From the IMG/VR virus record IMGVR_UViG_3300048797_000107, positions 1-54,153 of that record: DNA of 54,153 bases. One strand, written 5' to 3'. The notes under the pieces are model-generated. The model made no database searches. It saw nothing but the letters and a program-made list of their open reading frames with translations, and was not told the origin of the DNA. This document shows positions 33,973 through 42,611 of the stretch, in pieces. Source of the DNA: a virus. Each line of letters starts with the position of its first letter. Position 1 is the first letter of the stretch. The position numbers and the translations under genes are program-made.

Positions 33973-34857
33973 TTACCCCAGAAGCCAGCGACTCTGACGA
34001 AGGCCCACAGAAGCAGGCCGATTGGCAGTAATGAGGGGAGCCCAAATCTGAAACTCCGCATCGTAAGACTGGGCTAGATTTTGGTAAGTTGCAGCCTTAT
34101 TGATGTCTAGACTCACACCATTCAGGCTATAGCCAAATTCTTCAGCAGCCCAACGAGCCCCCTCAGCAGAGAGGCATTTTGCTGCGGCCCCCAAAGCTGC
34201 GGCCTCTCCCCAGTCACTCCCACCTCTGGAAACAGGGAGGGTATCCAGCGAGTAGTTATACCAATTCATGGGATTCCAGGTATTAAGCTGAGCAATGGCC
34301 AACTTGAGCATTCTAATAATGGTATGGTCTTCCCAGATAAAGCCGACCCTTGAGGTGTAACCTGCGACCGTCTTGGCAGGAGTTGGAGGACGAAAATGAT
34401 AGTTTCTATCTGGGTTTGTATCGGAAAGAAGCTCCCGAACCTTCATCACCAACTCTGCTGTTTGAGGGGTCACACCTGGACGCATAGATAAGTAGACGCT
34501 CATCGCTTCGACAGAATTTGTGGGTGGGTTGAACTCGATTACTTCGAAATCTTCGTAAATGGTGGTAGTGGGATCTCCTGAGTTTTGGGCCACGTACCAA
34601 ACGAGCTTGAACTGTCCGGTCCAGATGGTGGGAATGGCCATTTGCACATAATAGACCCCTGTCCACCTTTGTTGGGGGGTCAGGTTAGGCTGGCTCATGA
34701 GGGTTTCAACCCCGTTCACCGTTGAAAAAATACTGAAGGTAATGGTCGCGGGGTTGAACGGAGCCCCGTTTTCATCTCTGATGGTGATCGAGAGATCCCC
34801 AGGACCAAGCTGCCGACCAGATGCAATTGCTATCATACGAATCCTCACCAAAGGCAT
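33973..34857 (-). CDS. Structural protein, head-tail joining candidate
   Basis: 294 residues. The N-terminal ~105 residues form a beta-sandwich (DLSITIRDENGAPFNPATIT). The C-terminal part is helical and aromatic (ELVMKVRELLSDTNPDRNYH, IWEDHTIIRMLKLAIAQLNT, WNPMNWYNYS), resembling the helical face of phage connector or neck proteins. It is the first gene of the minus-strand tail block; its ATG is 33 bases from the divergent helicase start, leaving little room for two independent promoters. No exact family. Confidence 0.6.
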   Translation of the reverse strand: MPLVRIRMIAIASGRQLGPGDLSITIRDENGAPFNPATITFSIFSTVNGVETLMSQPNLTPQQRWTGVYYVQMAIPTIWTGQFKLVWYVAQNSGDPTTTIYEDFEVIEFNPPTNSVEAMSVYLSMRPGVTPQTAELVMKVRELLSDTNPDRNYHFRPPTPAKTVAGYTSRVGFIWEDHTIIRMLKLAIAQLNTWNPMNWYNYSLDTLPVSRGGSDWGEAAALGAAAKCLSAEGARWAAEEFGYSLNGVSLDINKAATYQNLAQSYDAEFQIWAPLITANRPASVGLRQSRWLLG

Positions 34858-34890
34858 AGGTAGACGGAAAGTTTTGAGTAATATCTGGGT

Positions 34891-37629
34891 ATGGACTTCT
34901 CTGCTCTAAATGACGAACAACGCCTCGCTGTGCTACACCCTATCGGAACTCCCGCTGCCATTTGTGCGGGGGCGGGGAGTGGCAAAACCACCGTTTTGAC
35001 GGCCAGGATTAAACATCTTATAGATGATGAGGTCAGCCCAAAGCGAATCCTCGCCCTGACCTTTACCAACAAAGCCGCAAATGAGATTCTAGAACGGGTC
35101 GGCATGGCGGCGGAACCAAGTCACCCCTGGATTGGGACCATACATTCACTAGCATTGAGTGCCATCAGACGAGCCCCTAAAGGATTCGGTCTGAACGAAA
35201 AAGTTACCCCTCTGGATGAATATGACCAAAAAGAGATGCTGAAGAAGCTGATTGAGGATAGGGAGTTGGGTGACATACTCAACCCTTACCTGCTCAAGGA
35301 CAAACTGGCCTACCATAGGGCCAGAGGGGTGGGGTTTCGAGTCGATTACACCTCCGAGGTGCATCAGAAGGCTCTGGTGGCCCATGCGGGGTATCATGCG
35401 ATGTCCAACCAGGAATTGGAGATCTGGTTAGCCTATGAGAAGCAGAAAACACATGACTCTGTTGTGGACTTTGACGATATGATTCATTTATTTGTTCGAA
35501 GGGGGCAAACTGACGAGAAATGGCTGCACAACCTTCAACGGCAGTTTGATTTCGTGCTGATGGATGAGGCTCAGGACACCAACACTTGTCACCCTCCAGG
35601 AACAATGATTCGCAAGCTCGTAGGAATGGATGGTATCAAAACTGTGCATAAGGAGGTTCCCATAGAGTCTCTCAAAGATAAGGACAGGGTGGTTCCTTGG
35701 GAGCGGGGACACGGCAAGCTAGTTATGCATGGATCTCCCATTACTATCGGAGAGCGTGTGTACAATGGGGATATGATAGACATCACTTATGAGGGCGGAA
35801 CCCTTCAAATGACCCCTGATCATCGAGTATATGTTGCTCTAAATGACAGTGATAGTTATGCTATTTATTTAATGTGGAGAGAAGGTTTTGGCTTCCGAGT
35901 TGGGCAGTGCTCTCTAGGCTATAGAAGAATTGGCTGTGGCCCCTATGGGGGGTTTGTAAGAAGGATTCAGGAAGAGAAGGCAGATCGGGCATGGATTTTA
36001 AAAATAGTGGAAACTAAGCAAGACTCACGAGCATGGGAACAGATAACTTCATGCCTTTATGGGATTCCTATGACCCAATTCGAGCCCACAAATGGAGAAA
36101 GACATGAGAGCTTAATTCATTTAGTATTTAGTGAGACAAATGGAAATGGCGTGGAATGTTTAAGGGCTCATGGACGTATGTTTGACTACCCCCTCTATTC
36201 AAAAGAAGAGGGGGGAACTAAGATACACAAAAGATGGTGTGAAACTAGGGCCACCAACCTAATCCCCGGATTAATGTCTCTACCCTCTCCAGAGACTGGT
36301 AAAAGAATAGTTATAAAGAGTGTCAAAAGGACTCCTTATTCTGGTATTGTGTACTCAATGGATGTCGAAAACTATCATACCTATGTGGCTAATGGAGTTG
36401 TAGTAAAAAACTGTCAGTGGAATATGATAAACTCTATCCTACCCCCTGGTAACTTCAACATGCTCTGTGTGGGAGATATCAATCAGTCCATTTATGGATT
36501 CAATGGGGCAAACCCTGGCATTCTCTTGAATTATACCAAGGAATGGCGAGGAGTGCAGCCTAGGCTCTACAAATTGGAACGAAACCATAGATCGGTGCCT
36601 GAAATTGTCACCTTGGCGAACAAAGTTCAGACTTTCATGACAGATACGATCCCCCTTCGGATGGAGTCCCATCGTGGGGGTAAGGATGAGCATGGACAAA
36701 TTCTTCTCCGACACTCCAACACCCCCAGAGATCTGGCCGAATCGATTAGTGTGGAGATTCTTAACAAAAATGCAAAGGTTCAATATAAGGATATCGCCAT
36801 TCTGGTTCGTGCAGGGTCTCAGGTCCGTGATATTGAGACCGAATTGGTCAAAAACCGAATCCCTTACATCATCAGAGGGGCCATGGGACTGTTGCAGGCT
36901 GAGGAGGTCAAAGACATCCTCTCTTACCTCAAAATCGCGTCTAACCCTCATGATTTCTCAGCCATGCGGCGGTCCAGTATGGTGCCAAAGCGAGGTGTTG
37001 GAGATGCCGCACTAGATAAGGTGCTCCTGAATGCTAATCTGAAGCATGAAGGGAACTTAGTGGAGAGTCTACGAGGAAGTCAGCTTCAGAAACTTGGGGG
37101 CTACCTCAATATTGTGGATGAGTTGGTGAAACGCTCTCACGACCCCTCTGATGCAATTGATTATTTGGTCAGAGCCATTGGTTATGAGACATATTTGAAG
37201 AAGAAATATGAAAAGCACAAGGATAAAATTGAACAAAAGCTGAATAATATCGTGCGGCTCAAGGAAATGATCAATGCGTTAATGGCTGAAAGAGAGATGA
37301 CGATTGACGATGTGGTGTTCCAGCTAACGATGCAAGACCAAAAGGACATAGGTGGGGAGGGCAAGATCATCATCAGTACCATTCATGCGGCCAAGGGGCT
37401 GGAGTGGAAGACTGTTTATGTCGTCGGCCTCTATGATGGGAGCCTACCTCACAAGTTTTGCACCTCAGATGAAGAAATCAGCGAGGAAAGACGCCTATTT
37501 TACGTAGCCTGCACCAGGGCTAAGGATACACTGGTGCTTGGGGTGCCTGCGGCGATTGAATTTGCTTACAAAGAGCCACAGTGGGTGGCCCCGAGTAGGT
37601 TTTTGACTGAGTTGGGGGTGTGCAAATGA
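34891..37629 (+). CDS. UvrD/Rep-family DNA helicase containing an intein
   Basis: 912 residues including a 275-residue intein, leaving a 637-residue extein. Superfamily 1A 3'-5' helicase motifs are all present: AGAGSGKTT (26-34), LTFTNKAANE, the DEAQDT Walker B at 225-230, GDINQSIYGFNGA after the intein, LERNHRSVPE, TIHAAKGLEWKTVYV and RRLFYVACTRAKDTL. It would unwind DNA in phage replication or repair, using ATP. The intein interrupts the Walker B region. No good ribosome binding site is visible. The dNMP kinase gene follows with ATGA overlap. Confidence 0.92.
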   Translation: MDFSALNDEQRLAVLHPIGTPAAICAGAGSGKTTVLTARIKHLIDDEVSPKRILALTFTNKAANEILERVGMAAEPSHPWIGTIHSLALSAIRRAPKGFGLNEKVTPLDEYDQKEMLKKLIEDRELGDILNPYLLKDKLAYHRARGVGFRVDYTSEVHQKALVAHAGYHAMSNQELEIWLAYEKQKTHDSVVDFDDMIHLFVRRGQTDEKWLHNLQRQFDFVLMDEAQDTNTCHPPGTMIRKLVGMDGIKTVHKEVPIESLKDKDRVVPWERGHGKLVMHGSPITIGERVYNGDMIDITYEGGTLQMTPDHRVYVALNDSDSYAIYLMWREGFGFRVGQCSLGYRRIGCGPYGGFVRRIQEEKADRAWILKIVETKQDSRAWEQITSCLYGIPMTQFEPTNGERHESLIHLVFSETNGNGVECLRAHGRMFDYPLYSKEEGGTKIHKRWCETRATNLIPGLMSLPSPETGKRIVIKSVKRTPYSGIVYSMDVENYHTYVANGVVVKNCQWNMINSILPPGNFNMLCVGDINQSIYGFNGANPGILLNYTKEWRGVQPRLYKLERNHRSVPEIVTLANKVQTFMTDTIPLRMESHRGGKDEHGQILLRHSNTPRDLAESISVEILNKNAKVQYKDIAILVRAGSQVRDIETELVKNRIPYIIRGAMGLLQAEEVKDILSYLKIASNPHDFSAMRRSSMVPKRGVGDAALDKVLLNANLKHEGNLVESLRGSQLQKLGGYLNIVDELVKRSHDPSDAIDYLVRAIGYETYLKKKYEKHKDKIEQKLNNIVRLKEMINALMAEREMTIDDVVFQLTMQDQKDIGGEGKIIISTIHAAKGLEWKTVYVVGLYDGSLPHKFCTSDEEISEERRLFYVACTRAKDTLVLGVPAAIEFAYKEPQWVAPSRFLTELGVCK
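35587..36411 (+). other. Intein in helicase motif II, C233 to N507
   Basis: Protein splicing element of 275 residues. It starts with C233-H-P-P-G-T-M (block A), has block B around TPDH (T308-H311), and ends with VYSMDVENYHTYVANGVVV, K506, N507 and then C508 (blocks F/G). The penultimate residue is Lys instead of the usual His, which some natural inteins tolerate. Removal restores D-E-A-Q-D-T-N-T-C-Q-W. The segment at 323-395, Y-A-I-Y-L-M-W-R-E-G then FRVGQ, RRIQEEKADRAWILK and AWEQITSCLYGIP, is inserted between splicing blocks and could be a small nuclease domain. Confidence 0.85.
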
Positions 37630-38267
37630 AACAAATCAAGATAGCATTCGCTGGGCAGATGCGTTCAGGGAAGGATACGTGCGGAGATTACATCGTCAAG
37701 AACCATAATGGGGTCATTATGAAATTTGCCACCCCCATCTATGAAATTCTGGAGTTTGCACAGCAACGATGCCACCTCCCAGTGGAAAAGGATAGACAAT
37801 TTTTGCAGTATATTGGAACTGAGTGGGCCAGGGCTAAAAACCCTAACATTTGGGTAGATATTCTTATTGAGGAAGCCGCAAATTGGGGGCCATCCGTCAA
37901 TATTGTCGTAACGGATGCAAGGTTTAATAACGAGTTTGAGGCCCTAAAGAAAGCGGGGTTCTTTTTAGTCAAATTAATCAGAGCCGAAACTGCCAGAGCC
38001 GCAGAGGAGCAAGTGAGTGAAGAAGTGGCCAAACACGCCTCAGAAATCGACATGCTTTCGTATGAGGGGTTTGATTGTGTGCTGGTAAACTGTGGAACGC
38101 TGGAAGACCTCTATCACTCAGTGGACCATTTGATCGAAACTCAGTTCAGGGAGGAGGATTCATGCCATTGGTATGATCCCGAAGTAGTGGAAGGAGTGGA
38201 TGACAAATGGCATTTCTTCAGAGGGATGTCGGATCCAGATCTTACAGATTTTGGACATCCAGTCTAA
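37626..38267 (+). CDS. Deoxynucleoside monophosphate kinase
   Basis: 213 residues from ATG 37626, overlapping the helicase stop by ATGA; a GTG six bases earlier is less likely. P-loop AGQMRSGKDT at ~8-17 binds ATP. YIGTEWARAKNPNIWVDIL and VVTDARFNNEFEALKKAG fit the T4 gp1-type family that phosphorylates dNMPs for DNA synthesis. The C-terminal tail (HWYDPEVVEGVDDKWHFFRG) is unique. With the helicase it forms a plus-strand DNA-metabolism pair inside the structural region. The stop overlaps the convergent small gene by four bases. Confidence 0.8.
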   Translation: MKQIKIAFAGQMRSGKDTCGDYIVKNHNGVIMKFATPIYEILEFAQQRCHLPVEKDRQFLQYIGTEWARAKNPNIWVDILIEEAANWGPSVNIVVTDARFNNEFEALKKAGFFLVKLIRAETARAAEEQVSEEVAKHASEIDMLSYEGFDCVLVNCGTLEDLYHSVDHLIETQFREEDSCHWYDPEVVEGVDDKWHFFRGMSDPDLTDFGHPV

Positions 38268-38671
38268 CTGGCTTGCTTGAGCCTCTTCTTCAGTTTTTCT
38301 TTTTTGGTCAAAGTGGGGCACCGGTCAACGGATCGCCCCACTAATTGTTTACTTCCAAGTGAGTCCTCAAGATTATCATATTCATTTGGGCTAATCCAGA
38401 TCACTTCCATGTCGGGATCCTCTGTTTTCTTAGGATCGACCTGACGGAGGGGGTTTTTCTTTCCCTTCAAAATCTCCTCAATCACTCCTCTGAGGTTGAG
38501 GGCTAGAGTGGCGGTCTGATCATATCCGTCCCAAGGCTGGACGTTCTTCATGCGTGTTGCAATCTCCATAACCACATATGCAGAGGGTGCCAACTCCCCA
38601 TCTCGTTTTCGTATTGAATCAATTTCGTTACGAACCAAGCAAACAATGTCGGAATAAGTCTTTTTGCTCAC
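38264..38671 (-). CDS. Small hypothetical protein, GTG start
   Basis: 135 residues. Starts with GTG overlapping the stop of the preceding endonuclease (TAGTG). N-terminal helix (YSDIVCLVRNEIDSIRKRDG), a middle acidic segment with WISPNEYDNLED, and a strongly basic C-terminus (LTKKEKLKKRLKQAS) that could contact nucleic acid. Convergent with the dNMP kinase gene, overlapping it by four bases. Not recognised. Confidence 0.65.
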   Translation of the reverse strand: MSKKTYSDIVCLVRNEIDSIRKRDGELAPSAYVVMEIATRMKNVQPWDGYDQTATLALNLRGVIEEILKGKKNPLRQVDPKKTEDPDMEVIWISPNEYDNLEDSLGSKQLVGRSVDRCPTLTKKEKLKKRLKQAS

Positions 38672-39324
38672 TATTCAGCCCCTCTTTTTTTGTTCCAATA
38701 ATTTTTTAAAGAAATGGAACGCTTGAGATTTGTTTCCTCATTGCTAACCCTGGATCTATTTTTTAACGTTTCGGCTCTCTTCTTTTTTGTTTCCTCTGAA
38801 ACTTTTCTTCCCAAAGTAGCTAATTTTATTTTCTGCTTAGTTTCAGCGGAATGAATTCTCCCTCTTTGCCCTTCTGCCATATTTCGTCTAGTTTCCTCTG
38901 AAAACGCTTTTTCTGACATTTTCGTCCTAGTCTCTAGAGACAGTTTATTCCCTTTGGCCCAAGTATTTCCAGTATGAAAAACAGATAGCTTGCGTTTCAC
39001 CTCTTCAGAGTGATGAAAACCTAGCATAGAGAAAGTGGGAGAAGAGATGTTGTAAAGCTTCCCACCTATAAACGAAAGGTAATCTACCCAAAATTGCTCC
39101 GCCTCTAATAAGTCTTCTTTTCCCTCGCAAGTCTCTAGAAGTTCAAACAAAAAGTTTTCTGATCCATATTTATTCCAAGCCGCCTGAAGATGGGGGTTTT
39201 GATGCTTCTTGCGATTCAGCATAGACTTATGCGTATTCCATCGTCTCCTGACATCGCAAGCCTGACCAATATAAGCGGTAGCCGAGACGGGATTTATTAT
39301 GATGTAGATTCCAGAGATGGGCAT
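38671..39324 (-). CDS. GIY-YIG homing endonuclease
   Basis: 217 residues. S-G-I-Y-I-I-I-N (4-11) and AYIGQA (~17-22) are the nuclease core, with VRRRWNTH and LLEAEQFWVDYLSF supplying the Arg and Glu. LYNISSPTFSM ends the fold. NUMOD3-type motifs follow (SEEVKRKLSVFHTGN, SLETRTKMSEKAF, SEETRRNMAEGQRG, SAETKQKIKLATLG, SEETKKKRAETLKN). The stop codon overlaps the start of the downstream gene. AT-rich compared with neighbours. Confidence 0.9.
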   Translation of the reverse strand: MPISGIYIIINPVSATAYIGQACDVRRRWNTHKSMLNRKKHQNPHLQAAWNKYGSENFLFELLETCEGKEDLLEAEQFWVDYLSFIGGKLYNISSPTFSMLGFHHSEEVKRKLSVFHTGNTWAKGNKLSLETRTKMSEKAFSEETRRNMAEGQRGRIHSAETKQKIKLATLGRKVSEETKKKRAETLKNRSRVSNEETNLKRSISLKNYWNKKRGAE

Positions 39325-39374
39325 TTATCTTGATACTCGTATTTGGATCCTACGGCAGCTTTGACTAGAAAGAA

Positions 39375-40127
39375 TCAAACTAGAAAATGAGCTTTCCGTT
39401 TCTGTTTCCATTCGGCTGTCTTAGCCTGAGAAATAATTGTTTTGATATCCCTAGGTGTATCAATATCAATTGGGTTTCTCATGAGTGCCTCTTCGATCTT
39501 GTTAGTTAAATTTTCTGGCATTTCCGCTAATCTAGCACATCTGGGAAGTTTTGCGGCTGGGATGAGAAACCTCTCATCACTTGTCTTAATTACCGTAATA
39601 GGGTAGTTATAAAGCTCTGCGTTACTGATTCGATAACGAAGCTGTCGGGCTAGATTATCTGTAACTCGGCTGAACCATGCCCAAAACAATCCCCTGGAGT
39701 TCTTTTCCAAGTAAACGTAAAACACTTTGTCATTATTTATCACAATGGCCTCATCCGAGATTTCAGTCACAAACTCGGGGTTCCCTTCATTCTGGTTGAT
39801 AATCTGAGCCGCCTTCCACCATCCTCCCGTAGCCGAGTGACCACGGTGCCAGGGACTCCGTTCCTCGTTGATTCCCACCATCCAGAAAGCCCAGGCATGG
39901 CAGATTTCGTGAGCGATAATCCGGTTTAATGACTCTTCATCCTTGGTGATTCGCTTCTGGAGCTTGATTACCACCGTATCCAGACCCTTGCCGTCCCATA
40001 CGGTAATCCCGTTCCACTTGGTTGTCAACGCATTGACAATCACAATTTTTGGAGTGGGCATAGTCAGTCCAGATTTGGACTTAGGCATCATGTTGATGTA
40101 TTTCTTAGCAATGGCCTGAATATCCAT
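39375..40127 (-). CDS. SprT-like zinc metallopeptidase
   Basis: 250 residues. H73-E74-I-C-H77 is an HExxH zinc site, followed by H94-R-G-H97, a third ligand spaced as in SprT/SprT-like proteins. The surroundings (LNRIIAHEICHAWAFWMVG) match that family, which includes proteases that remove DNA-crosslinked proteins. The C-terminal half is mixed and basic at the end. Roles in phage DNA repair or in host-protein degradation are possible. It is two bases downstream of the small gene, so co-transcribed. Confidence 0.75.
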   Translation of the reverse strand: MDIQAIAKKYINMMPKSKSGLTMPTPKIVIVNALTTKWNGITVWDGKGLDTVVIKLQKRITKDEESLNRIIAHEICHAWAFWMVGINEERSPWHRGHSATGGWWKAAQIINQNEGNPEFVTEISDEAIVINNDKVFYVYLEKNSRGLFWAWFSRVTDNLARQLRYRISNAELYNYPITVIKTSDERFLIPAAKLPRCARLAEMPENLTNKIEEALMRNPIDIDTPRDIKTIISQAKTAEWKQKRKAHFLV

Positions 40128-40129
40128 CG

Positions 40130-40552
40130 TTACTCCAACAATCCCGAATTGACCTTACGACTCTTACTACTGCGTTTCTGACCGTTCAGAGCGTAAAGCC
40201 AGTCAATTCTGTTGGTGCCATACTCGTTCTTGAACGCCTGGACCTCATTCTGACGATAAGCCCCACCCTCTTTGTTGGATTTCACCGTCTCGTCTAACAG
40301 TTTGGCAATTTCTCTCATCGCTCCAACAACAACCTGATCCTTAGACTGCACGAGCCCACCGATACCGTATTCCTTGAGCCACTCTTTGAGGGCCACACCC
40401 TTGATTTTGTACTGCTCTTTAAGTTTGCTATATTGGTCATTAAGCCCACGCCAGACCTGTCTGGCCCACAAATCCTGTTCGCGGTTGTGGAGCTTAATAT
40501 CGATCCCATCCCATGCGTCTGCGGTCAAGAGCTTTGCGGAAAACTTGAACAT
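40130..40552 (-). CDS. Small basic hypothetical protein
   Basis: 140 residues, helical and basic (REQDLWARQVWRGLNDQYSK, KLKEQYKIKGVALKEWLKEY, then a Lys/Arg/Ser-rich C-terminus QKRSSKSRKVNSG). Immediately upstream of the SprT-like gene and first of its minus-strand group. The promoter probably lies in the 95-base gap shared with the divergent glycosylation operon. Not recognised. Confidence 0.65.
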   Translation of the reverse strand: MFKFSAKLLTADAWDGIDIKLHNREQDLWARQVWRGLNDQYSKLKEQYKIKGVALKEWLKEYGIGGLVQSKDQVVVGAMREIAKLLDETVKSNKEGGAYRQNEVQAFKNEYGTNRIDWLYALNGQKRSSKSRKVNSGLLE

Positions 40553-40579
40553 GATACTAGCACCTCTCTAAAAGGGGCT

Positions 40580-40595
40580 GGTATTTGAAAATACC
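40580..40595. repeat. 16-bp palindrome in divergent promoter gap
   Basis: GGTATTT and AAATACC are perfect inverted 7-mers separated by two bases. They lie between the divergent minus-strand gene and the plus-strand glycosylation operon, 53 bases before the operon's GTG start. A symmetric site in a divergent intergenic gap could be an operator, but only position and symmetry support this. Confidence 0.35.
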
Positions 40596-40647
40596 GCATA
40601 GTTTGGTCTCTGACGGAGTATTAGTAAGAGAATGAGCAGGAGTTTCT

Positions 40648-41859
40648 GTGGACCAAGGTTATAACTATATCGTGATTACGAGAGGTGGTGGCATTGGGGA
40701 CTGGTTGATGATCGAACCAACCATCGAAGCCCTCTATTATGAATATGCTCCGGCCCGAATCATCATCAGAACTCACAAGCAGTATGCCTGGGTGTTAGCA
40801 GGCAGCCCATTCGTGTGGAGGGTTCTCCTAGAGAACGACGATTTTAGCCGTTACGGAAAAATGGAAACCGGACCCCTCATTACGGATATGAATGGGCTGT
40901 TTGATGAGGAAACTCCCGTCAACCACTTCTCCTTTAATGGAGTGATCGAGCAGCTTTGTGGACTACATGGAGTAGATGCGTTTGCTGCGGTTGCAAATGT
41001 TCGACTCTTGCGCCGAACCCCCTGTTTGAACTCCTACGGGCCTGAATCTGATCACTCGATTGTAATCCAACTACGAGAAAGTGGGAGAGCAGATGGGCGA
41101 GACTTTACCGCATCAGACCTCCCCATGGAGCTTATGCGAAAATCTGGAAATCCGATCACCCTACTTCGGTCTGGAATGCCAAATGAAGAATTTGTAGATG
41201 CTATCCGCAAAGCTGATATGTTCATTGGCCCCGATAGCTCTGGGCTTCACATCGCTCATGCGACTGGGGTAAGAAAAATTGTGGGATTTTACAACCCCCT
41301 CTACCCTGCGGCCACCCGAGCCTATCCAGGGGTTCAGAGGGCTATGAACAAGACAGAGTTAACGTGGGAAATCGAATCCGCCCTACAAGAGGAGAAATAC
41401 CCAGTATACCTGAATGAAGGTAATGGAACGGAGGGAATTAAACCCATCGCCTTAATGCACTGCCGAGGAAAGGGGCTTGATGTTGGTTCCAGTCAGTGGC
41501 CACTTCCAGGAGCCATCGCCATTCATAATGAAAGCGAGAGGGGCCGGTTTAACCAAGCTCCATTCGACTACATCTTCTCTTCTCACTGCCTAGAACATAT
41601 AAAAGAATGGGGAGAAGAGTTAAGATTGTGGGATGCCTCTCTCAGGGTTGGAGGAACCTGTTTAATCTACCTACCGCACCCATCTATGGAAATGTGGAAG
41701 CCTGGGGGGCTATGGGTGGGGGATAACCACGTATGGGCTCCATCCCCTCTCACTCTAACTAAATGGATCAATCAAAACACCAATCTACGTGTAGAAGAGT
41801 ATTCTTGCTATCCGGATGCGTTTTGGAGTTTCTATATTCTTGCTAGGAAGGTTGCATGA
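40648..41859 (+). CDS. GT9-like glycosyltransferase fused to methyltransferase-like domain
   Basis: 403 residues; GTG start with AGGAG. N-terminal domain (~1-240): RGGGIGDWLMIEPTIEALY, then DMFIGPDSSGLHIAHATG and KIVGFYNPLYPAATR, resembles ADP-heptose or GT9 transferases. C-terminal domain (~255-400): GLDVGSSQWPLPGAIAIHN, FDYIFSSHCLEHIKEWGEE and LRVGGTCLIYLPHP have the look of SAM-dependent class I methyltransferases, with a degenerate motif I. The gene opens a coupled operon of sugar-modifying enzymes. It would modify a nucleotide sugar, virion glycan, or host or phage DNA; the substrate is unknown. Confidence 0.7.
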   Translation: MDQGYNYIVITRGGGIGDWLMIEPTIEALYYEYAPARIIIRTHKQYAWVLAGSPFVWRVLLENDDFSRYGKMETGPLITDMNGLFDEETPVNHFSFNGVIEQLCGLHGVDAFAAVANVRLLRRTPCLNSYGPESDHSIVIQLRESGRADGRDFTASDLPMELMRKSGNPITLLRSGMPNEEFVDAIRKADMFIGPDSSGLHIAHATGVRKIVGFYNPLYPAATRAYPGVQRAMNKTELTWEIESALQEEKYPVYLNEGNGTEGIKPIALMHCRGKGLDVGSSQWPLPGAIAIHNESERGRFNQAPFDYIFSSHCLEHIKEWGEELRLWDASLRVGGTCLIYLPHPSMEMWKPGGLWVGDNHVWAPSPLTLTKWINQNTNLRVEEYSCYPDAFWSFYILARKVA

Positions 41860-42611
41860 TATACAATGGGGTAATAAAAAGCGATTACGGTCCGGTAATC
41901 GTGAATGGAAACGATATCAATCAAACAGGGAGCTTGCGGCGAACTGGCAAAGCGTTCGATCATGAGGATATCATGTTCCTCTGTGATTTGGCTAGAAAAT
42001 GTGGAGAGCACACTGTTTGTGTGGACATCGGAGCTAACTTTGGCCTATTCACCTTAGCCCTAGCCAAAGCCGTCGAGCCGTTGGGTGGAGATGTATTTTC
42101 GTACGAAGGCCAACGCATTCTAGCCTATATGGTGGCTGGAACTGTCTCTCTGAACTCTCTACAGAACGTCTATGTGCATAATTTTGTGATGGGTCGGGAG
42201 GAGGGGGTTATGGCCATTCCTCAATACGACTACAGCAAGGCTGGAAATTTTGGAAGCTTTGAATTTAAACCAAAAGTGAATGATATTGGGCAAGAAAGGC
42301 TTCCGGATGACCCAGATGAACAAGTTCGAGTAGCGCCAATTGATGCGTTGAACTTTAAACGTCTAGATCTGATCAAAATTGATGCCGAAGGCATGGAAGA
42401 AGAGATTTTGGAGGGTGGGGTCGAAACTTTCACCAAGTTCAAGCCTATCGCATGGGTAGAGTGGCTGAAATCTGATAAACGAGCCTTAGTTCGTTATTTT
42501 AAACACCTCAACTACAACGTGTATGAGCACGGATGTGATTTATTTTGTATCCAACCTGATCAGTTCCCCGAGCTACAAGCATCTTTAACCTGGGCCAATT
42601 TCAATCTATGA
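41856..42611 (+). CDS. FkbM-family SAM methyltransferase
   Basis: 251 residues overlapping the previous stop by ATGA. TVCVDIGANFGLFTLALAKA is SAM motif I, and LDLIKIDAEGMEEEILEGG matches the FkbM D-x-E-G-x-E signature, with VSLNSLQNVYVHN and QVRVAPIDALNF between. FkbM enzymes methylate sugar or natural-product hydroxyls. Part of a coupled cluster with glycosyltransferases, so a phage glycan or glycosylated base is a likely substrate. Confidence 0.85.
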   Translation: MIYNGVIKSDYGPVIVNGNDINQTGSLRRTGKAFDHEDIMFLCDLARKCGEHTVCVDIGANFGLFTLALAKAVEPLGGDVFSYEGQRILAYMVAGTVSLNSLQNVYVHNFVMGREEGVMAIPQYDYSKAGNFGSFEFKPKVNDIGQERLPDDPDEQVRVAPIDALNFKRLDLIKIDAEGMEEEILEGGVETFTKFKPIAWVEWLKSDKRALVRYFKHLNYNVYEHGCDLFCIQPDQFPELQASLTWANFNL

